NCBI RefSeq assembly: GCF_003112555.1
Contig: NZ_BEWB01000006.1
Location: forward strand, 248,001 to 312,000
Source of the DNA: Streptomyces coelicoflavus
GTDB lineage: Bacteria; Actinomycetota; Actinomycetes; Streptomycetales; Streptomycetaceae
Reading direction: 5' to 3'
DNA: 64,000 bases
Shown: in pieces, positions 7,955 to 17,019 of the stretch
How positions within the stretch are numbered: the stretch's first letter is position 1
Layout of the letters: each line of letters begins with the position of its first letter
Position numbers and translations under genes: made by a program
Notes under the pieces: generated by a model
Seen by the model: only the letters and a program-made list of their open reading frames with translations
The model's database searches: none
What the model was told of the DNA's origin: nothing

Positions 7955-9247
7955 ATGCCGGAAGCCGCAGCAGCACCCGTCGTCGAACCGCGGCCGCCGC
8001 GCAAGCTCTACCGAAGCAGCGACGGACGCTGGCTCGGCGGGGTGGCGCGGGGGCTCGCCGGACATCTCGGGCTGCCCGTCATCTGGGTCCGGTTCGCCTT
8101 CGTCGGCCTGTTCATGGCCGACGGCCTGGGCGCGCTGCTGTACGCGGCCTTCTGGTTCTTCGTGCCGCTGGGCGTCGGGGGCGTGGAGGCGCAGAAGCCG
8201 CCGTCCCTCGTCACCTCCGAGACCGCGCCGGACGGCCGCCGCAGACTCGTCGCCCGCAAGCCGGACAAGGGGCAGATAGTCGCCCTGCTCCTCATGGTCG
8301 TCGTCGCCCTGGTCTTCGTGGGCAACGTCGACCTCGGCGGCGGAGCCAAGGTGTACCTCTGGCCGACCGTGCTCGTCGGCGCCGGCGTCGCCCTCGTCTG
8401 GCGCCAGGCGGACAACGCGCGCCGGGCCCGCTGGGCGGAGGTGGGACGCCACCGCCGTACCGTCACCCTGCTGCGCTCGGTGGCCGGCGTCCTGCTGGTG
8501 ACCGCCGGAGTCACCGGCATCTTCGTCCTCCAGGGATCCGCCGCCCACCTCGGCTCCGTCCTCCAGGCGGCCCTCGCCGTCCTCGTCGGGATAACACTCC
8601 TCGCGGGCCCCTACCTGGTGCGGATGACGCAGGACCTCTCCGAGGAGCGGCTGATGCGCATCCGCGCCCAGGAGCGCGCCGAGGTCGCCGCCCACGTCCA
8701 CGACTCCGTGCTGCACACCCTGACCCTGATCCAGCGCAACGCGGAGAACGCGGGGGAGGTGCGCCGCCTCGCCCGCGCCCAGGAGCGCGACCTGAGAGCC
8801 TGGCTCTACAAGCCCGAGGGCAACGGCAAGGACGAGGACGACGAGCCCACCACCCTCGCCGAGGCCGTCAAGCGCAACGCCGCGGAGGTCGAGGACAAGC
8901 ACGGTGTCCCCCTCGAGGTGGTCGTCGTCGGCGACTGCCCGCTCGACGAGAGGACCAGCGCACAGATGCAGGCGGCACGCGAAGCGATGGTGAACGCGGC
9001 CAAGTACGGTGGCGAGGGCGGTGCCGTACAGGTCTTCGCCGAAGTCGAGGGAAGGACGGTCTTCGTGTCCGTCCGGGACCGCGGCCCCGGCTTCGACCTC
9101 GACTCGATACCCGCCGACCGCATGGGCGTCAGAGAATCGATCATCGGCCGCATGGAGCGCAACGGCGGCACGGCGCGGCTGCGCGCGGTGCCGGACGGCG
9201 GCACGGAGGTCGAACTGGAAATGGAGAGGGCGGAGAAGACGTCATGA
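7955..9247 (+). CDS. Sensor histidine kinase with N-terminal PspC domain
   Basis: 430 aa from ATG 7955; a GTG at 7940 would add five residues and neither has a strong ribosome site. The PspC domain is at residues 16-75 (SDGRWLGGVARGLAGHLG), then further membrane helices to about 225. The HisKA_3 dimerisation region carries phospho-acceptor His249 in HVHDSVLHTL. The HATPase domain follows (AREAMVNAAKYGG as N box, VRDRGPGFD as G1 box). This is the NarX/LiaS class. It overlaps the response regulator start by ATGA, so the pair is cotranscribed. Confidence 0.93.
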   Translation: MPEAAAAPVVEPRPPRKLYRSSDGRWLGGVARGLAGHLGLPVIWVRFAFVGLFMADGLGALLYAAFWFFVPLGVGGVEAQKPPSLVTSETAPDGRRRLVARKPDKGQIVALLLMVVVALVFVGNVDLGGGAKVYLWPTVLVGAGVALVWRQADNARRARWAEVGRHRRTVTLLRSVAGVLLVTAGVTGIFVLQGSAAHLGSVLQAALAVLVGITLLAGPYLVRMTQDLSEERLMRIRAQERAEVAAHVHDSVLHTLTLIQRNAENAGEVRRLARAQERDLRAWLYKPEGNGKDEDDEPTTLAEAVKRNAAEVEDKHGVPLEVVVVGDCPLDERTSAQMQAAREAMVNAAKYGGEGGAVQVFAEVEGRTVFVSVRDRGPGFDLDSIPADRMGVRESIIGRMERNGGTARLRAVPDGGTEVELEMERAEKTS

Positions 9248-9999
9248 GCGACCCGACCGAGGCGAACGGAACGGCGGGAACGGCGGGGGCGGGCGAGGCG
9301 GCCCAGCCCGCGCGGCCGGCCGGTGACGGCGCGGGGGAGCGTCACGTACGGGTGGTGCTCGTCGACGACCACCGCATGTTCCGCACCGGCGTCCAGGCCG
9401 AGATCGGCCAGACCGCCGAGACCGGGGTCGAGGTCGTCGGCGAGGCCGCCGACGTCGACCAGGCCGTCACGGTCATCACCGCGACCCGCCCCGAGGTCGT
9501 CCTCCTCGACGTCCACCTCCCCGGCGGCGGCGGGGTCGAGGTGCTGCGCCGCTGCGCGCCCCTGATGAGCGACGCCGAGCGGCCCGTCCGCTTCCTCGCC
9601 CTGTCCGTCTCGGACGCGGCGGAGGACGTGATCGGTGTGATCCGCGGCGGCGCCCGGGGCTACGTCACCAAGACCATCACCGGCACCGACCTGGTCAACT
9701 CCGTCTTCCGCGTACAGGAGGGCGACGCCGTCTTCTCCCCCCGCCTGGCCGGCTTCGTCCTCGACGCGTTCGCCTCCACCGACGCCCCGCCGGTCGACGA
9801 GGACCTCGACCGCCTCACCCAGCGCGAGCGCGAGGTACTGCGCCTGATCGCCCGCGGCTACGCGTACAAGGAGATCGCCAAGCAGCTCTACATCTCGGTC
9901 AAGACCGTCGAGTCCCACGTCTCCGCGGTCCTGCGCAAGCTCCAGCTGTCCAACCGGCACGAGCTGACCCGGTGGGCGACGGCACGACGGCTGGTGTGA
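9244..9999 (+). CDS. NarL/LuxR-family response regulator
   Basis: 251 aa. The receiver domain spans about 36-160, with acidic D41/D42, phosphorylation site Asp89 in VVLLDVHLPG, and Lys in YVTKTI. The GerE/LuxR helix-turn-helix is at about 183-245 (LTQREREVLRLIARG, KTVESHVSAVLRKL). The first 33 residues are an Ala/Gly-rich extension. The start is fixed by the ATGA overlap with the kinase. Partner of the PspC-kinase; probable targets include the divergent pspC operon. Confidence 0.95.
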   Translation: MSDPTEANGTAGTAGAGEAAQPARPAGDGAGERHVRVVLVDDHRMFRTGVQAEIGQTAETGVEVVGEAADVDQAVTVITATRPEVVLLDVHLPGGGGVEVLRRCAPLMSDAERPVRFLALSVSDAAEDVIGVIRGGARGYVTKTITGTDLVNSVFRVQEGDAVFSPRLAGFVLDAFASTDAPPVDEDLDRLTQREREVLRLIARGYAYKEIAKQLYISVKTVESHVSAVLRKLQLSNRHELTRWATARRLV

Positions 10000-10013
10000 C
10001 CGGACGAGTCACC

Positions 10014-10035
10014 GCGACGGTCCGCCGACCGTGAC
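10014..10035. terminator. Short hairpin between convergent genes
   Basis: ACGGTC/GACCGT with a 4-nt loop (10017-10032) lies between the response-regulator stop and the convergent NlpC/P60 stop. Six base pairs only, so weak. Confidence 0.3.
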
Positions 10036-10055
10036 GGCGGTGGGGGCCCGGAGCG

Positions 10056-11099
10056 TCACACCACCCGCGTAGCCCCCGCGAACGGCATCTCGTCCACCGG
10101 GGCGACGCGGACCGGTGCCGACGGGTTCGGGGCGTGGATCATCTGCCCGTTGCCGACGTAGATGCCGACGTGGCTGATGCCGGAGTAGAAGAAGACCAGG
10201 TCGCCCGGGAGGAGTTCGGACCGCGAGACGCGGCGGCCCGCGTCGATCTGGGCGTAGGTCGTGCGGGGGAGGGAGACTCCGGCGGCACGGTAGGCGGCCT
10301 GGGTGAGGCCCGAGCAGTCGAAGGCGTTCGGGCCGGTCGCGCCCCACACGTAAGGGCTGCCGAGCTTCTGGTAGGCGTAGGCGACGGCCGCGGCGGCACG
10401 GGAGTTGGGGGCCTGGGACGAGGCGGACAGGCTCTCGCGGGGGCCCGGCGTCGAGCGGGAGGCCCGGTTGCCGGCGCCGGCGCGTTCCTCGGTGGTCAGC
10501 CGGGACAGCAGGCTGCGGGCCTTCTCGAGCTTGCCGGTGACGGTCTCGCGGTGACGTTTCAGCTCCGCCCGGCGGGACTTCAGGGAGGTCACCTCGATGC
10601 GGGCGGCGCCCCGCAGCTGCTCGATGTCGCGGAGCTCCTTGCGCACGCGGCCCACCGTGGCCCGTTGCCGGCTGCCCGCGCGCTCGGCGAAGGCGGCGCC
10701 GTCGAGGTACCGGTCCGGGTCGGAGGAGAGCGCCAGTTGCAGCGCAGGGTCCAGGCCGCCGTTGCGGTACTGCGCCGCCGCGACCGAACCCAGCGTCTCC
10801 CGTGCCGAGTTCAGCCGGTCCTCCTTGCGGGCGGCCTCGTCCCGCAGTTCCTCCAGGCGCTGTTCGGCGGCGTCCGCCTTCTCCTTCGCGCCGTTGTACT
10901 TCTCCGTGGCCACCTCGGCCTCCTGGTAGAGCTTGTCCACCTTGGCCCTGACCTGCGCCGCAGTCGGCTGCGGAGCGGCCTGCACGGTCGTCCCGCCCAG
11001 GCCCGTCGCGGTGGCCGCCCCCGCGAGGGTGATCGTGGCCGCCGTACGGGCTCTGCCGCCGCCCTTCGCGCGCTGTCGCGGCCTGCGGTGCGTTCCCAC
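10056..11099 (-). CDS. Secreted NlpC/P60 peptidoglycan endopeptidase
   Basis: 347 aa from GTG 11099. The basic N-terminus and Ala/Gly/Thr-rich core (AATITLAGAATATGLGG, cleavage near VQA) form a signal peptide. Residues 45-200 are a long coiled coil. The C-terminal NlpC/P60 domain (about 232-347) has catalytic Cys262 in FDCSGLTQ, His310 in SHVGIYVG and His322 in MIHAP. These enzymes cut stem peptides (D-Glu to m-DAP type bonds). The layout matches the second hydrolase at 12786, a paralogue, but no riboswitch is seen upstream of this copy. Confidence 0.93.
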   Translation of the reverse strand: MGTHRRPRQRAKGGGRARTAATITLAGAATATGLGGTTVQAAPQPTAAQVRAKVDKLYQEAEVATEKYNGAKEKADAAEQRLEELRDEAARKEDRLNSARETLGSVAAAQYRNGGLDPALQLALSSDPDRYLDGAAFAERAGSRQRATVGRVRKELRDIEQLRGAARIEVTSLKSRRAELKRHRETVTGKLEKARSLLSRLTTEERAGAGNRASRSTPGPRESLSASSQAPNSRAAAAVAYAYQKLGSPYVWGATGPNAFDCSGLTQAAYRAAGVSLPRTTYAQIDAGRRVSRSELLPGDLVFFYSGISHVGIYVGNGQMIHAPNPSAPVRVAPVDEMPFAGATRVV

Positions 11100-11407
11100 C
11101 TGCGATCCACGTCCTTCCGTACGACTCGGCTCCGGCCCGTGCCGGGGCGGCTCCGGTTCGCTCCGGTCGCCTGGGCCAGGACGCTAGGCGCGTCGGTAAC
11201 GGTCCGGTGACGGGATGCGCGGAAGTGGCGGCAGTGGATCAGGTGGCGACCGTATGTGACCGCAAGACTCTCCAGAGCCCGTCTTCTTCACGCAGGGTGA
11301 TGACCGATATGTCGGACCGGACGCAGGTCGGGACGTGAGCTGCTACGGGAGGTGCCGGGACGGGCCGGTGTCCGGGGCCGTTCGAGGGCTCATTAGGCTC
11401 CGGCCTC
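11100..11407. other. Intergenic region with a possible gene remnant
   Basis: This divergent spacer holds a leftward frame ending at 11239 whose last 30 codons read like the C-terminus of a SnoaL/DUF4440-type protein (ISVITLREEDGLWRVL, RSHTVAT, stop). No start, ribosome site or N-terminal domain accompanies it, so it may be a decayed fragment. No riboswitch consensus was found upstream of the NlpC/P60 gene. Confidence 0.35.
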
Positions 11408-11761
11408 ATGGACGTACTCATCCACATCTTCGTCGGCCTGCACATCATCGGCATCGCCGCGCTCCTCGGCGGCTTCCTGACCCAGATGAAGGCGATGGGT
11501 CAGGGCACCGCCCGGTTCACCCCCGCGATGCTGCACGGCGCGCTGACGATGCTGGTCACCGGTGCCGTCCTGATCGGCCTCAACCAGGCCCAGGACACTG
11601 CCGTCGACAACGTCAAGATGGGCGTGAAGCTCGCCGTACTGATCGTGATCCTCGGGCTGGTCTACGTGAAGCGCGACGAGGAGAAGGTGGAGAAGCCGCT
11701 GTTCGGCCTGGTGGGCGGGCTGACCCTGGTGAACGTCTTCATCGCGGTGCTGTGGACCTGA
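11408..11761 (+). CDS. Small four-helix integral membrane protein
   Basis: 117 aa, ATG 11408. Four hydrophobic helices are evident (LIHIFVGLHIIGIAALLGG, MLHGALTMLVTGAVLIGL, GVKLAVLIVILGLVYV, GLVGGLTLVNVFIAVLW). Conserved-looking His residues sit in helix 1 and in MLHGAL. Its 3' end overlaps the convergent TDT-family gene by 23 bp. Widespread actinobacterial membrane protein type; function unknown. Confidence 0.85.
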   Translation: MDVLIHIFVGLHIIGIAALLGGFLTQMKAMGQGTARFTPAMLHGALTMLVTGAVLIGLNQAQDTAVDNVKMGVKLAVLIVILGLVYVKRDEEKVEKPLFGLVGGLTLVNVFIAVLWT

Positions 11762-12758
11762 CCGCCGTTCCGGAGTCCGCCGCCGCGGACCGCAGCCCGG
11801 AGCGGGCCCGGGCGACCGCCCCCGTAGCGACCGCCAGCCAACCGGCCACCGCGATCCACAGCAGCGCCCGGCCCGGCGCGTCCAGCCACGGGACGTCGAC
11901 GACGGCGGACACCGACAGCGTCGCCGCCGCCGTCATGCCGAGCGGGAAGACCGTCGACCAGCGGCGCACGTCGTAGCGGAGGCGCGGCCAGGCGATCTCG
12001 GCGGCCAGCAGCACGGCGTACCAGGCCAGGTCCAGGGCGAGCAGGAACACCGTCAGGTCGTGCAGGACGGCCTGGTCGTCGGCGTTCCACAGGTACATGC
12101 CGGTGCCGGCCGCCGCGAGCAGCTTGGCCCCGGCGAGGGCCGAGATGGCGAGCGCGCCGCCCGCCACCCAGTGGTCCCCGGAGCCCCGGGCCACCTGTCG
12201 CAGGTCGAAGCGGAACAGCGCGATCAGGTAGAGCACGATCCCCAGCCAGAACGGCACCAGCGCCGCGTGCGCCAGCCAGGGCGTCGAGGTGGCCGCGGAC
12301 AGCGTTGCGGCGAGCACGGCCAGCCCCTCCGTGGCCACGCAGCCCAGGAACACCGCTCCGGGCATCCTCCGCCCCCAGTGCTGCACCACCAGGAGCAGCA
12401 GCCACGGCCACAGCAGGGCCGCCAGCACCAGCAGCACCGCCGCCAGGAGCGTCCAGCCGAGGAGGGAGAAACGGGTGCCGAGCACGGTCGTCGCGGCGAC
12501 GGCGGTCAGCGCGCCCGGCGTCCCCGCCCGCTCGATCCACTGCGGCCGGTTTGCGCACAGCAGGTAGACGAAGTTCGCGGCCAGTATCAGCCAGGCGGCA
12601 CAGGCCAGGGCCAGGGCGATCCGGGACAGGACCTCGCGGCCGGTCAGATGCAGGGCGACCGACACGATGCCGGTCGCCATCACCGCGGCCCCGGCCGCCG
12701 GTGGGCGTTGCTCCAGCCAGGTGCGCAGCGCGGAGGGGTGATGGGTGGCCGATGACAT
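11739..12758 (-). CDS. TDT family (TehA/SLAC1-like) transporter
   Basis: 339 aa from ATG 12758; a GTG at 12764 is also possible. About ten hydrophobic helices. The N-terminal helix has the family signature MATGIVSVAL, and LGCVATEGLAVLAA and HDLTVFLLALDLAWY fall in later helices. TDT members include tellurite-resistance/dicarboxylate carriers and SLAC1-type anion channels, so the substrate is probably an anion but cannot be named. Confidence 0.85.
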   Translation of the reverse strand: MSSATHHPSALRTWLEQRPPAAGAAVMATGIVSVALHLTGREVLSRIALALACAAWLILAANFVYLLCANRPQWIERAGTPGALTAVAATTVLGTRFSLLGWTLLAAVLLVLAALLWPWLLLLVVQHWGRRMPGAVFLGCVATEGLAVLAATLSAATSTPWLAHAALVPFWLGIVLYLIALFRFDLRQVARGSGDHWVAGGALAISALAGAKLLAAAGTGMYLWNADDQAVLHDLTVFLLALDLAWYAVLLAAEIAWPRLRYDVRRWSTVFPLGMTAAATLSVSAVVDVPWLDAPGRALLWIAVAGWLAVATGAVARARSGLRSAAADSGTAVRSTAPR

Positions 12759-12785
12759 GACCACGATGGTAGAGAACCGTGCTGG

Positions 12786-13982
12786 TCAGCCGGGACGCAC
12801 CACGCTGTAGATCGACGACTCGCCGTCGTAGAAGATCGACTCCTCGCGGACGTACGCGCCCGGCTTCGGGGCGTGGATCATCATGCCGTCGCCGATGTAC
12901 AGGCCGACGTGGCTGATGTCGTCGTAGAAGAAGACCAGGTCACCGGGTTGTGCCTGGGAGACGGGGACGGTCGTGCCGGCGTTGACCTGGTCGTAGGTGA
13001 CGCGCGGCAGCGTCACGCCTGCGGCCTTCCAAGCGGCCTGGGTGAGGCCCGAACAGTCGTAGGAGCCGGGGCCCGTGGCGCCCCAGACGTACGGCTTGCC
13101 GATCTGGGCGCGGGCGAAGGCGATCGCCTTGTCGGCCTTGGTGCCGGTCGAGGTGCCCGGCGTCGACGAGCCCGAGGAGTCCGACGAACCGGTGCCGCCG
13201 GAGGTTCCCCCGGATCCGGCGCCGCTCTCCTGCTGCTGGGCGGCCTCCTCCTGCCGCCGGCGCTCGGCCTCCTGCTGCGCCTGCTGCTTCTTCGCCAGCT
13301 CGGCGGCCTTGCGGTCGGCCTCCTCCTGCTTCTTCTTCTCGATCGCCGCCAGCCGGGCCTTCTCCTCGGCGGTCAGTTCCGACAGCAGCTCCCGCGCGGT
13401 GGCGAGCTTCTTCTGGACGGTCGACTTGGCCGTCTTCAGATCGTTCTGCGACTCGGTGAGCGTCTCGAGGCCCTCGGTGGCCTCCCGGCGCTTCTTCATG
13501 GTCTCGGACTGCTGGGTGACGTAGTCGTCGACGGCGCTCTTCTGCCGGCCGGTGAGCCGGTTCATCAGCTGGTTCTGGTCGAAGTAGTCCTGCGGCGAGT
13601 CCGCGAGCAGCAGGGTCGCGGTCTCCGGGACCGCGGCGCCCGTGCGGTACTGGGCGGAGGCGAACGAACCCAGCTCCTCGCGCGCGTCGTTGAGCTTCTG
13701 GGTGCGCTGGGCGACGTCGTCGAGGAGGCCGTCGACCTTCTTGCGCTGCTTGGAGGTCTTCTCCTTGGCCGCGTTGTACTTCTCGGTCGCCGACCCGGCC
13801 TGCCGGTAGAGGTCGTCGACCTTCTTCTCGACCTCCTCCAGGGTCGGCCGGTCGTCCGACGGCGTGGCGTTCGCCGTCTGGGACAACAGGGCGACGGAGG
13901 TGAGGGCCGCGGTGGCGAGGGCCGGGGTCCGTATGCCCGCGACGCGGGGACCGGTGGGACGCGACTTGCGGTGCGACGCCAA
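12786..13982 (-). CDS. Secreted NlpC/P60 endopeptidase under c-di-AMP riboswitch
   Basis: 398 aa starting at TTG 13982, supported by GGAAGGAG 8 nt upstream. A signal peptide covers residues 1-40. A long coiled coil, very Glu/Lys/Gln-rich near 200-245 (EEADRKAAELAKKQQAQQ), leads into a Gly/Ser/Thr linker. The NlpC/P60 domain at about 280-398 has Cys310 (YDCSGLTQ), His358 and His370. It should cleave peptidoglycan stem peptides during growth or germination. The ydaO-type element directly upstream ties expression to c-di-AMP, as known for other Streptomyces cell-wall hydrolase genes. Confidence 0.95.
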   Translation of the reverse strand: MASHRKSRPTGPRVAGIRTPALATAALTSVALLSQTANATPSDDRPTLEEVEKKVDDLYRQAGSATEKYNAAKEKTSKQRKKVDGLLDDVAQRTQKLNDAREELGSFASAQYRTGAAVPETATLLLADSPQDYFDQNQLMNRLTGRQKSAVDDYVTQQSETMKKRREATEGLETLTESQNDLKTAKSTVQKKLATARELLSELTAEEKARLAAIEKKKQEEADRKAAELAKKQQAQQEAERRRQEEAAQQQESGAGSGGTSGGTGSSDSSGSSTPGTSTGTKADKAIAFARAQIGKPYVWGATGPGSYDCSGLTQAAWKAAGVTLPRVTYDQVNAGTTVPVSQAQPGDLVFFYDDISHVGLYIGDGMMIHAPKPGAYVREESIFYDGESSIYSVVRPG

Positions 13983-14002
13983 GGAGGCGACTCCTTCCAG
14001 TG

Positions 14003-14215
14003 CTCCGCCTACCGGGTTAGCTGTCGGGTTCGGGCGGTGGTTCGGAAGGGTTGCCCTACGGCGGCCCGCCCTCTTCGTCTCGGCGAGGGCGGTGCGGCCG
14101 ATTCACCCCAAGGTCTCGGTGGGTCCCCGGCTCCGGGTGCCGTGCGGGCAGACCGGACTCGGCGGAGGCCGCGCGGCCCGGCGAGGTTCGCCGGAGGGGG
14201 TCGAGCGGCCTGCCC
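14003..14215 (-). promoter_or_regulatory. c-di-AMP (ydaO-yuaA) riboswitch
   Basis: On the minus strand, the conserved blocks of the ydaO class occur in order: GGCGAACC near 14190, GAGCCGGGGACCC at 14121-14133, TTGGGGTGAAT at 14101-14111, GTAGGG at 14054-14059, and GACAGCTAACCCGGTAGGC at 14007-14025. The ribosome site of the hydrolase begins 9 nt after the last block. In Streptomyces, ligand binding is known to lower hydrolase expression. Outer boundaries are approximate. Confidence 0.93.
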
Positions 14216-14396
14216 CGCACCGTAGCCAACTCGTGTGGCCGCTGTGAAGGTTGGTGGGTGATATGCCCGATACATTTTCGTGACCTTTCGTTCGGGTGCT
14301 TCCGGGCCGGTCGCGAACGTCACTCTTCGTGGTTCCGCTGGTCGCAGGGCGTGCCCGCGCCGGGGTGCGGTGGGCATTTTCCGGGGTGGCACCGGG

Positions 14397-14419
14397 TTGT
14401 CGGTGGGGCGCCCTAGACT
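14397..14419 (+). promoter_or_regulatory. RecA-independent DNA-damage (PafBC-type) promoter of pcrA
   Basis: TTGTCGGTG (14397-14405), an 8-nt spacer and TAGACT (14414-14419) match the actinobacterial RecA-NDp consensus TTGTCRGTG-N8-TANNNT. The ATG follows 9 nt later, so the message has little or no leader. Confidence 0.75.
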
Positions 14420-14428
14420 CGGAGAGCG

Positions 14429-16918
14429 ATGAGCAGCCTCTTTGACGACAGCTTCCTGGCGAGCCTCCAGACCCCCCGGGGTCACGAGGAGGAACCCCCG
14501 CCGCCGCCCGAGGACGATCACGGACCGGAGCCGGTTCCGCACGATCTGTTCGGCGGGAAGTTCGACGCGCCCCCGGAGCGGGACACCCACTACCGGGACG
14601 GCGCCCCGCGCCCCGCCCTGGACGCCGCGGCCCTCCTGGAGGGGCTGAACGAGAACCAGCGCGCCGCCGTCGTCCACTCCGGCTCCCCGCTGCTCATCGT
14701 GGCCGGTGCCGGTTCCGGCAAGACCCGCGTCCTCACCCACCGCATCGCCCACCTGCTGGCCGAGCGGAGCGTCCATCCCGGGCAGATCCTCGCGATCACC
14801 TTCACCAACAAGGCCGCGGGCGAGATGAAGGAGCGGGTCGAGCAGCTCGTCGGCCCGCGCGCCAACGCGATGTGGGTGATGACCTTCCACAGCGCGTGCG
14901 TGCGCATCCTGCGCCGCGAGTCGAAGAGGCTCGGCTTCACCTCGTCGTTCTCGATCTACGACGCCGCCGACTCCAAGCGGCTCATGGCACTGGTCTGCCG
15001 AGACCTGGACCTCGACCCCAAGCGCTTCCCGCCGAAGTCGTTCAGCGCGAAGATCAGCAACCTGAAGAACGAGCTGATCGACGAGGAGGACTTCGCCGCC
15101 CAGGCCGCCGACGGCTTCGAGAAGACGCTTGCCCAGGCCTACGCCATGTACCAGTCGCGGCTGCGCGAGGCCAACGCCCTCGACTTCGACGACCTGATCA
15201 TGACGACGGTCAACCTGCTGCGCGCCTTCCCGGACGTCGCCGAGCACTACCGCCGCCGCTTCCGGCACGTCCTGGTCGACGAGTACCAGGACACCAACCA
15301 CGCCCAGTACGCCCTGGTGCGCGAGCTGGTCGGCGTGCCCTCGGAGCACCCCGTCGACGTGCCGCCGGAGGCCGAGGTGCCGCCCGCCGAGCTGTGCGTG
15401 GTGGGCGACGCCGACCAGTCGATCTACGCCTTCCGCGGCGCCACCATCCGCAACATCCTCCAGTTCGAGGAGGACTACCCGGACGCGACGACGATCCTGC
15501 TCGAGCAGAACTACCGCTCCACGCAGACCATCCTCAGCGCCGCCAACGCGGTCATCGAGCGCAACGAGTCCCGCCGCCCCAAGAACCTGTGGACCAACCA
15601 GGGCAGCGGCGCGCAGATCACCGGGTACGTCGCCGACACCGAGCACGACGAGGCGCAGTTCGTCGCCGACGAGATAGACCGCCTCACCGACGCGGGCGAG
15701 GCCAAGGCCGGAGACGTCGCGGTCTTCTACCGGACCAACGCGCAGTCCCGTGTCTTCGAAGAGGTCTTCATCCGCACCGGCCTGCCCTACAAGGTCGTCG
15801 GCGGCGTCCGCTTCTACGAGCGCAAGGAGGTCCGGGACGTCCTGGCCTACCTGCGGGTGCTGGCCAACCCCGAGGACTCGGTGCCGCTGCGCCGCATCCT
15901 CAACGTCCCCAAGCGCGGCATCGGCGACCGCGCCGAGGCGATGATCGACGCCCTCTCCCAGCGCGAGAGGATCAGCTTCCCGCAGGCGCTCAGGCGCGTC
16001 GACGAGGCGTACGGGATGGCCGCGCGCTCCGCGAACGCCGTCAAGCGGTTCAACACGCTCATGGAGGACCTCCGTACGATCGTCGAGTCCGGCGCCGGAC
16101 CGGCGACCGTCCTCGAGGCGATCCTCGAACGCACGGGGTACCTGGCGGAGTTGCAGGCCTCCACCGACCCGCAGGACGAGACCCGCATCGAGAACCTCCA
16201 GGAACTCGCGGCCGTCGCCCTGGAGTTCGAGCAGGAGCGGGCCGAGGACGAGGAGGCCGGGACGCTGGCCGACTTCCTGGAGAAGGTCGCGCTCGTCGCG
16301 GACTCCGACCAGATCCCGGACGAGGAGGACGGCGACGGCGTCGTCACCCTGATGACCCTGCACACCGCCAAGGGCCTGGAGTTCCCGGTCGTCTTCCTCA
16401 CCGGCATGGAGGACGGCGTCTTCCCGCACATGCGCGCCCTCGGCCAGGCCAAGGAGCTGGAGGAGGAACGGCGCCTCGCCTACGTCGGCATCACGCGCGC
16501 CCGTGAGCGCCTCTACCTGACCCGGTCGACGCTGCGCAGCGCCTGGGGCCAGCCGTCGTACAACCCGCCCTCGCGGTTCCTGGAGGAGATCCCGGCCCCC
16601 CACCTGGAGTGGAAGCGGACCGGGGCGAACGGTCCCGCGCCCTCCGCGCCGGTCTCGGGCGTGGCGGCGTCGCTGTCCTCGTCGCGTTCCCGCTCGTCGG
16701 CGTCGGGCGCGTCCGGCTTCGCCACCCGCAGGTCGGCCGGCGCCGAGCAGCCGACGGTCTCGCTGGCGGTCGGCGACCGCGTCACGCACGACCAGTTCGG
16801 ACTCGGCACGGTCGTCGGGGTCAAGGGCACCGGGTCCAACGCGGAGGCGACGATCGACTTCGGGGACACCAAGCCGAAGCGGCTGCTGCTGCGGTACGCG
16901 CCGGTGGAGAAGCTCTGA
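14429..16918 (+). CDS. pcrA: ATP-dependent DNA helicase PcrA/UvrD
   Basis: 829 aa. Superfamily 1A 3'-5' helicase acting in nucleotide excision repair and removal of RecA or stalled replication complexes. After about 70 disordered residues come LNENQRAAVVH (Q motif), Walker A with GAGSGKT from residue 93, TFTNKAAGEMKER (Ia), VDEYQDTN (Walker B), GDADQSIYAFRGA (III), QNYRST (IV), TLHTAKGLEFPVVF (V) and EEERRLAYVGITRARERL (VI). The C-terminal 55 residues (VGDRVTHDQFGLGTVVGV) form the Tudor-like domain that PcrA uses to contact RNA polymerase. The damage-type promoter upstream fits the repair role. Confidence 0.96.
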   Translation: MSSLFDDSFLASLQTPRGHEEEPPPPPEDDHGPEPVPHDLFGGKFDAPPERDTHYRDGAPRPALDAAALLEGLNENQRAAVVHSGSPLLIVAGAGSGKTRVLTHRIAHLLAERSVHPGQILAITFTNKAAGEMKERVEQLVGPRANAMWVMTFHSACVRILRRESKRLGFTSSFSIYDAADSKRLMALVCRDLDLDPKRFPPKSFSAKISNLKNELIDEEDFAAQAADGFEKTLAQAYAMYQSRLREANALDFDDLIMTTVNLLRAFPDVAEHYRRRFRHVLVDEYQDTNHAQYALVRELVGVPSEHPVDVPPEAEVPPAELCVVGDADQSIYAFRGATIRNILQFEEDYPDATTILLEQNYRSTQTILSAANAVIERNESRRPKNLWTNQGSGAQITGYVADTEHDEAQFVADEIDRLTDAGEAKAGDVAVFYRTNAQSRVFEEVFIRTGLPYKVVGGVRFYERKEVRDVLAYLRVLANPEDSVPLRRILNVPKRGIGDRAEAMIDALSQRERISFPQALRRVDEAYGMAARSANAVKRFNTLMEDLRTIVESGAGPATVLEAILERTGYLAELQASTDPQDETRIENLQELAAVALEFEQERAEDEEAGTLADFLEKVALVADSDQIPDEEDGDGVVTLMTLHTAKGLEFPVVFLTGMEDGVFPHMRALGQAKELEEERRLAYVGITRARERLYLTRSTLRSAWGQPSYNPPSRFLEEIPAPHLEWKRTGANGPAPSAPVSGVAASLSSSRSRSSASGASGFATRRSAGAEQPTVSLAVGDRVTHDQFGLGTVVGVKGTGSNAEATIDFGDTKPKRLLLRYAPVEKL

Positions 16919-16942
16919 GGGGCGGTTCGACGGACGCGGCGA

Positions 16943-16966
16943 GGTCCCGGACGGTCGTCCGGGACC
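16943..16966. terminator. Terminator between convergent pcrA and M23 gene
   Basis: Perfect 10-bp stem GGTCCCGGAC/GTCCGGGACC with loop GGTC, 25 nt after the pcrA stop and 54 nt from the M23 stop. GC-rich with no U-tract, as usual in Streptomyces. Confidence 0.5.
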
Positions 16967-17019
16967 GGCCCGGGACCGGCTCGGGGACGGGCCCGGCGAT
17001 CTGCTGAGACGTTACGGCG

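Noticed and set aside
14009..16789. 926-codon leftward frame opposite pcrA
   Set aside because: Longer than pcrA itself but only a mirror of its codon bias; pcrA has all helicase motifs.
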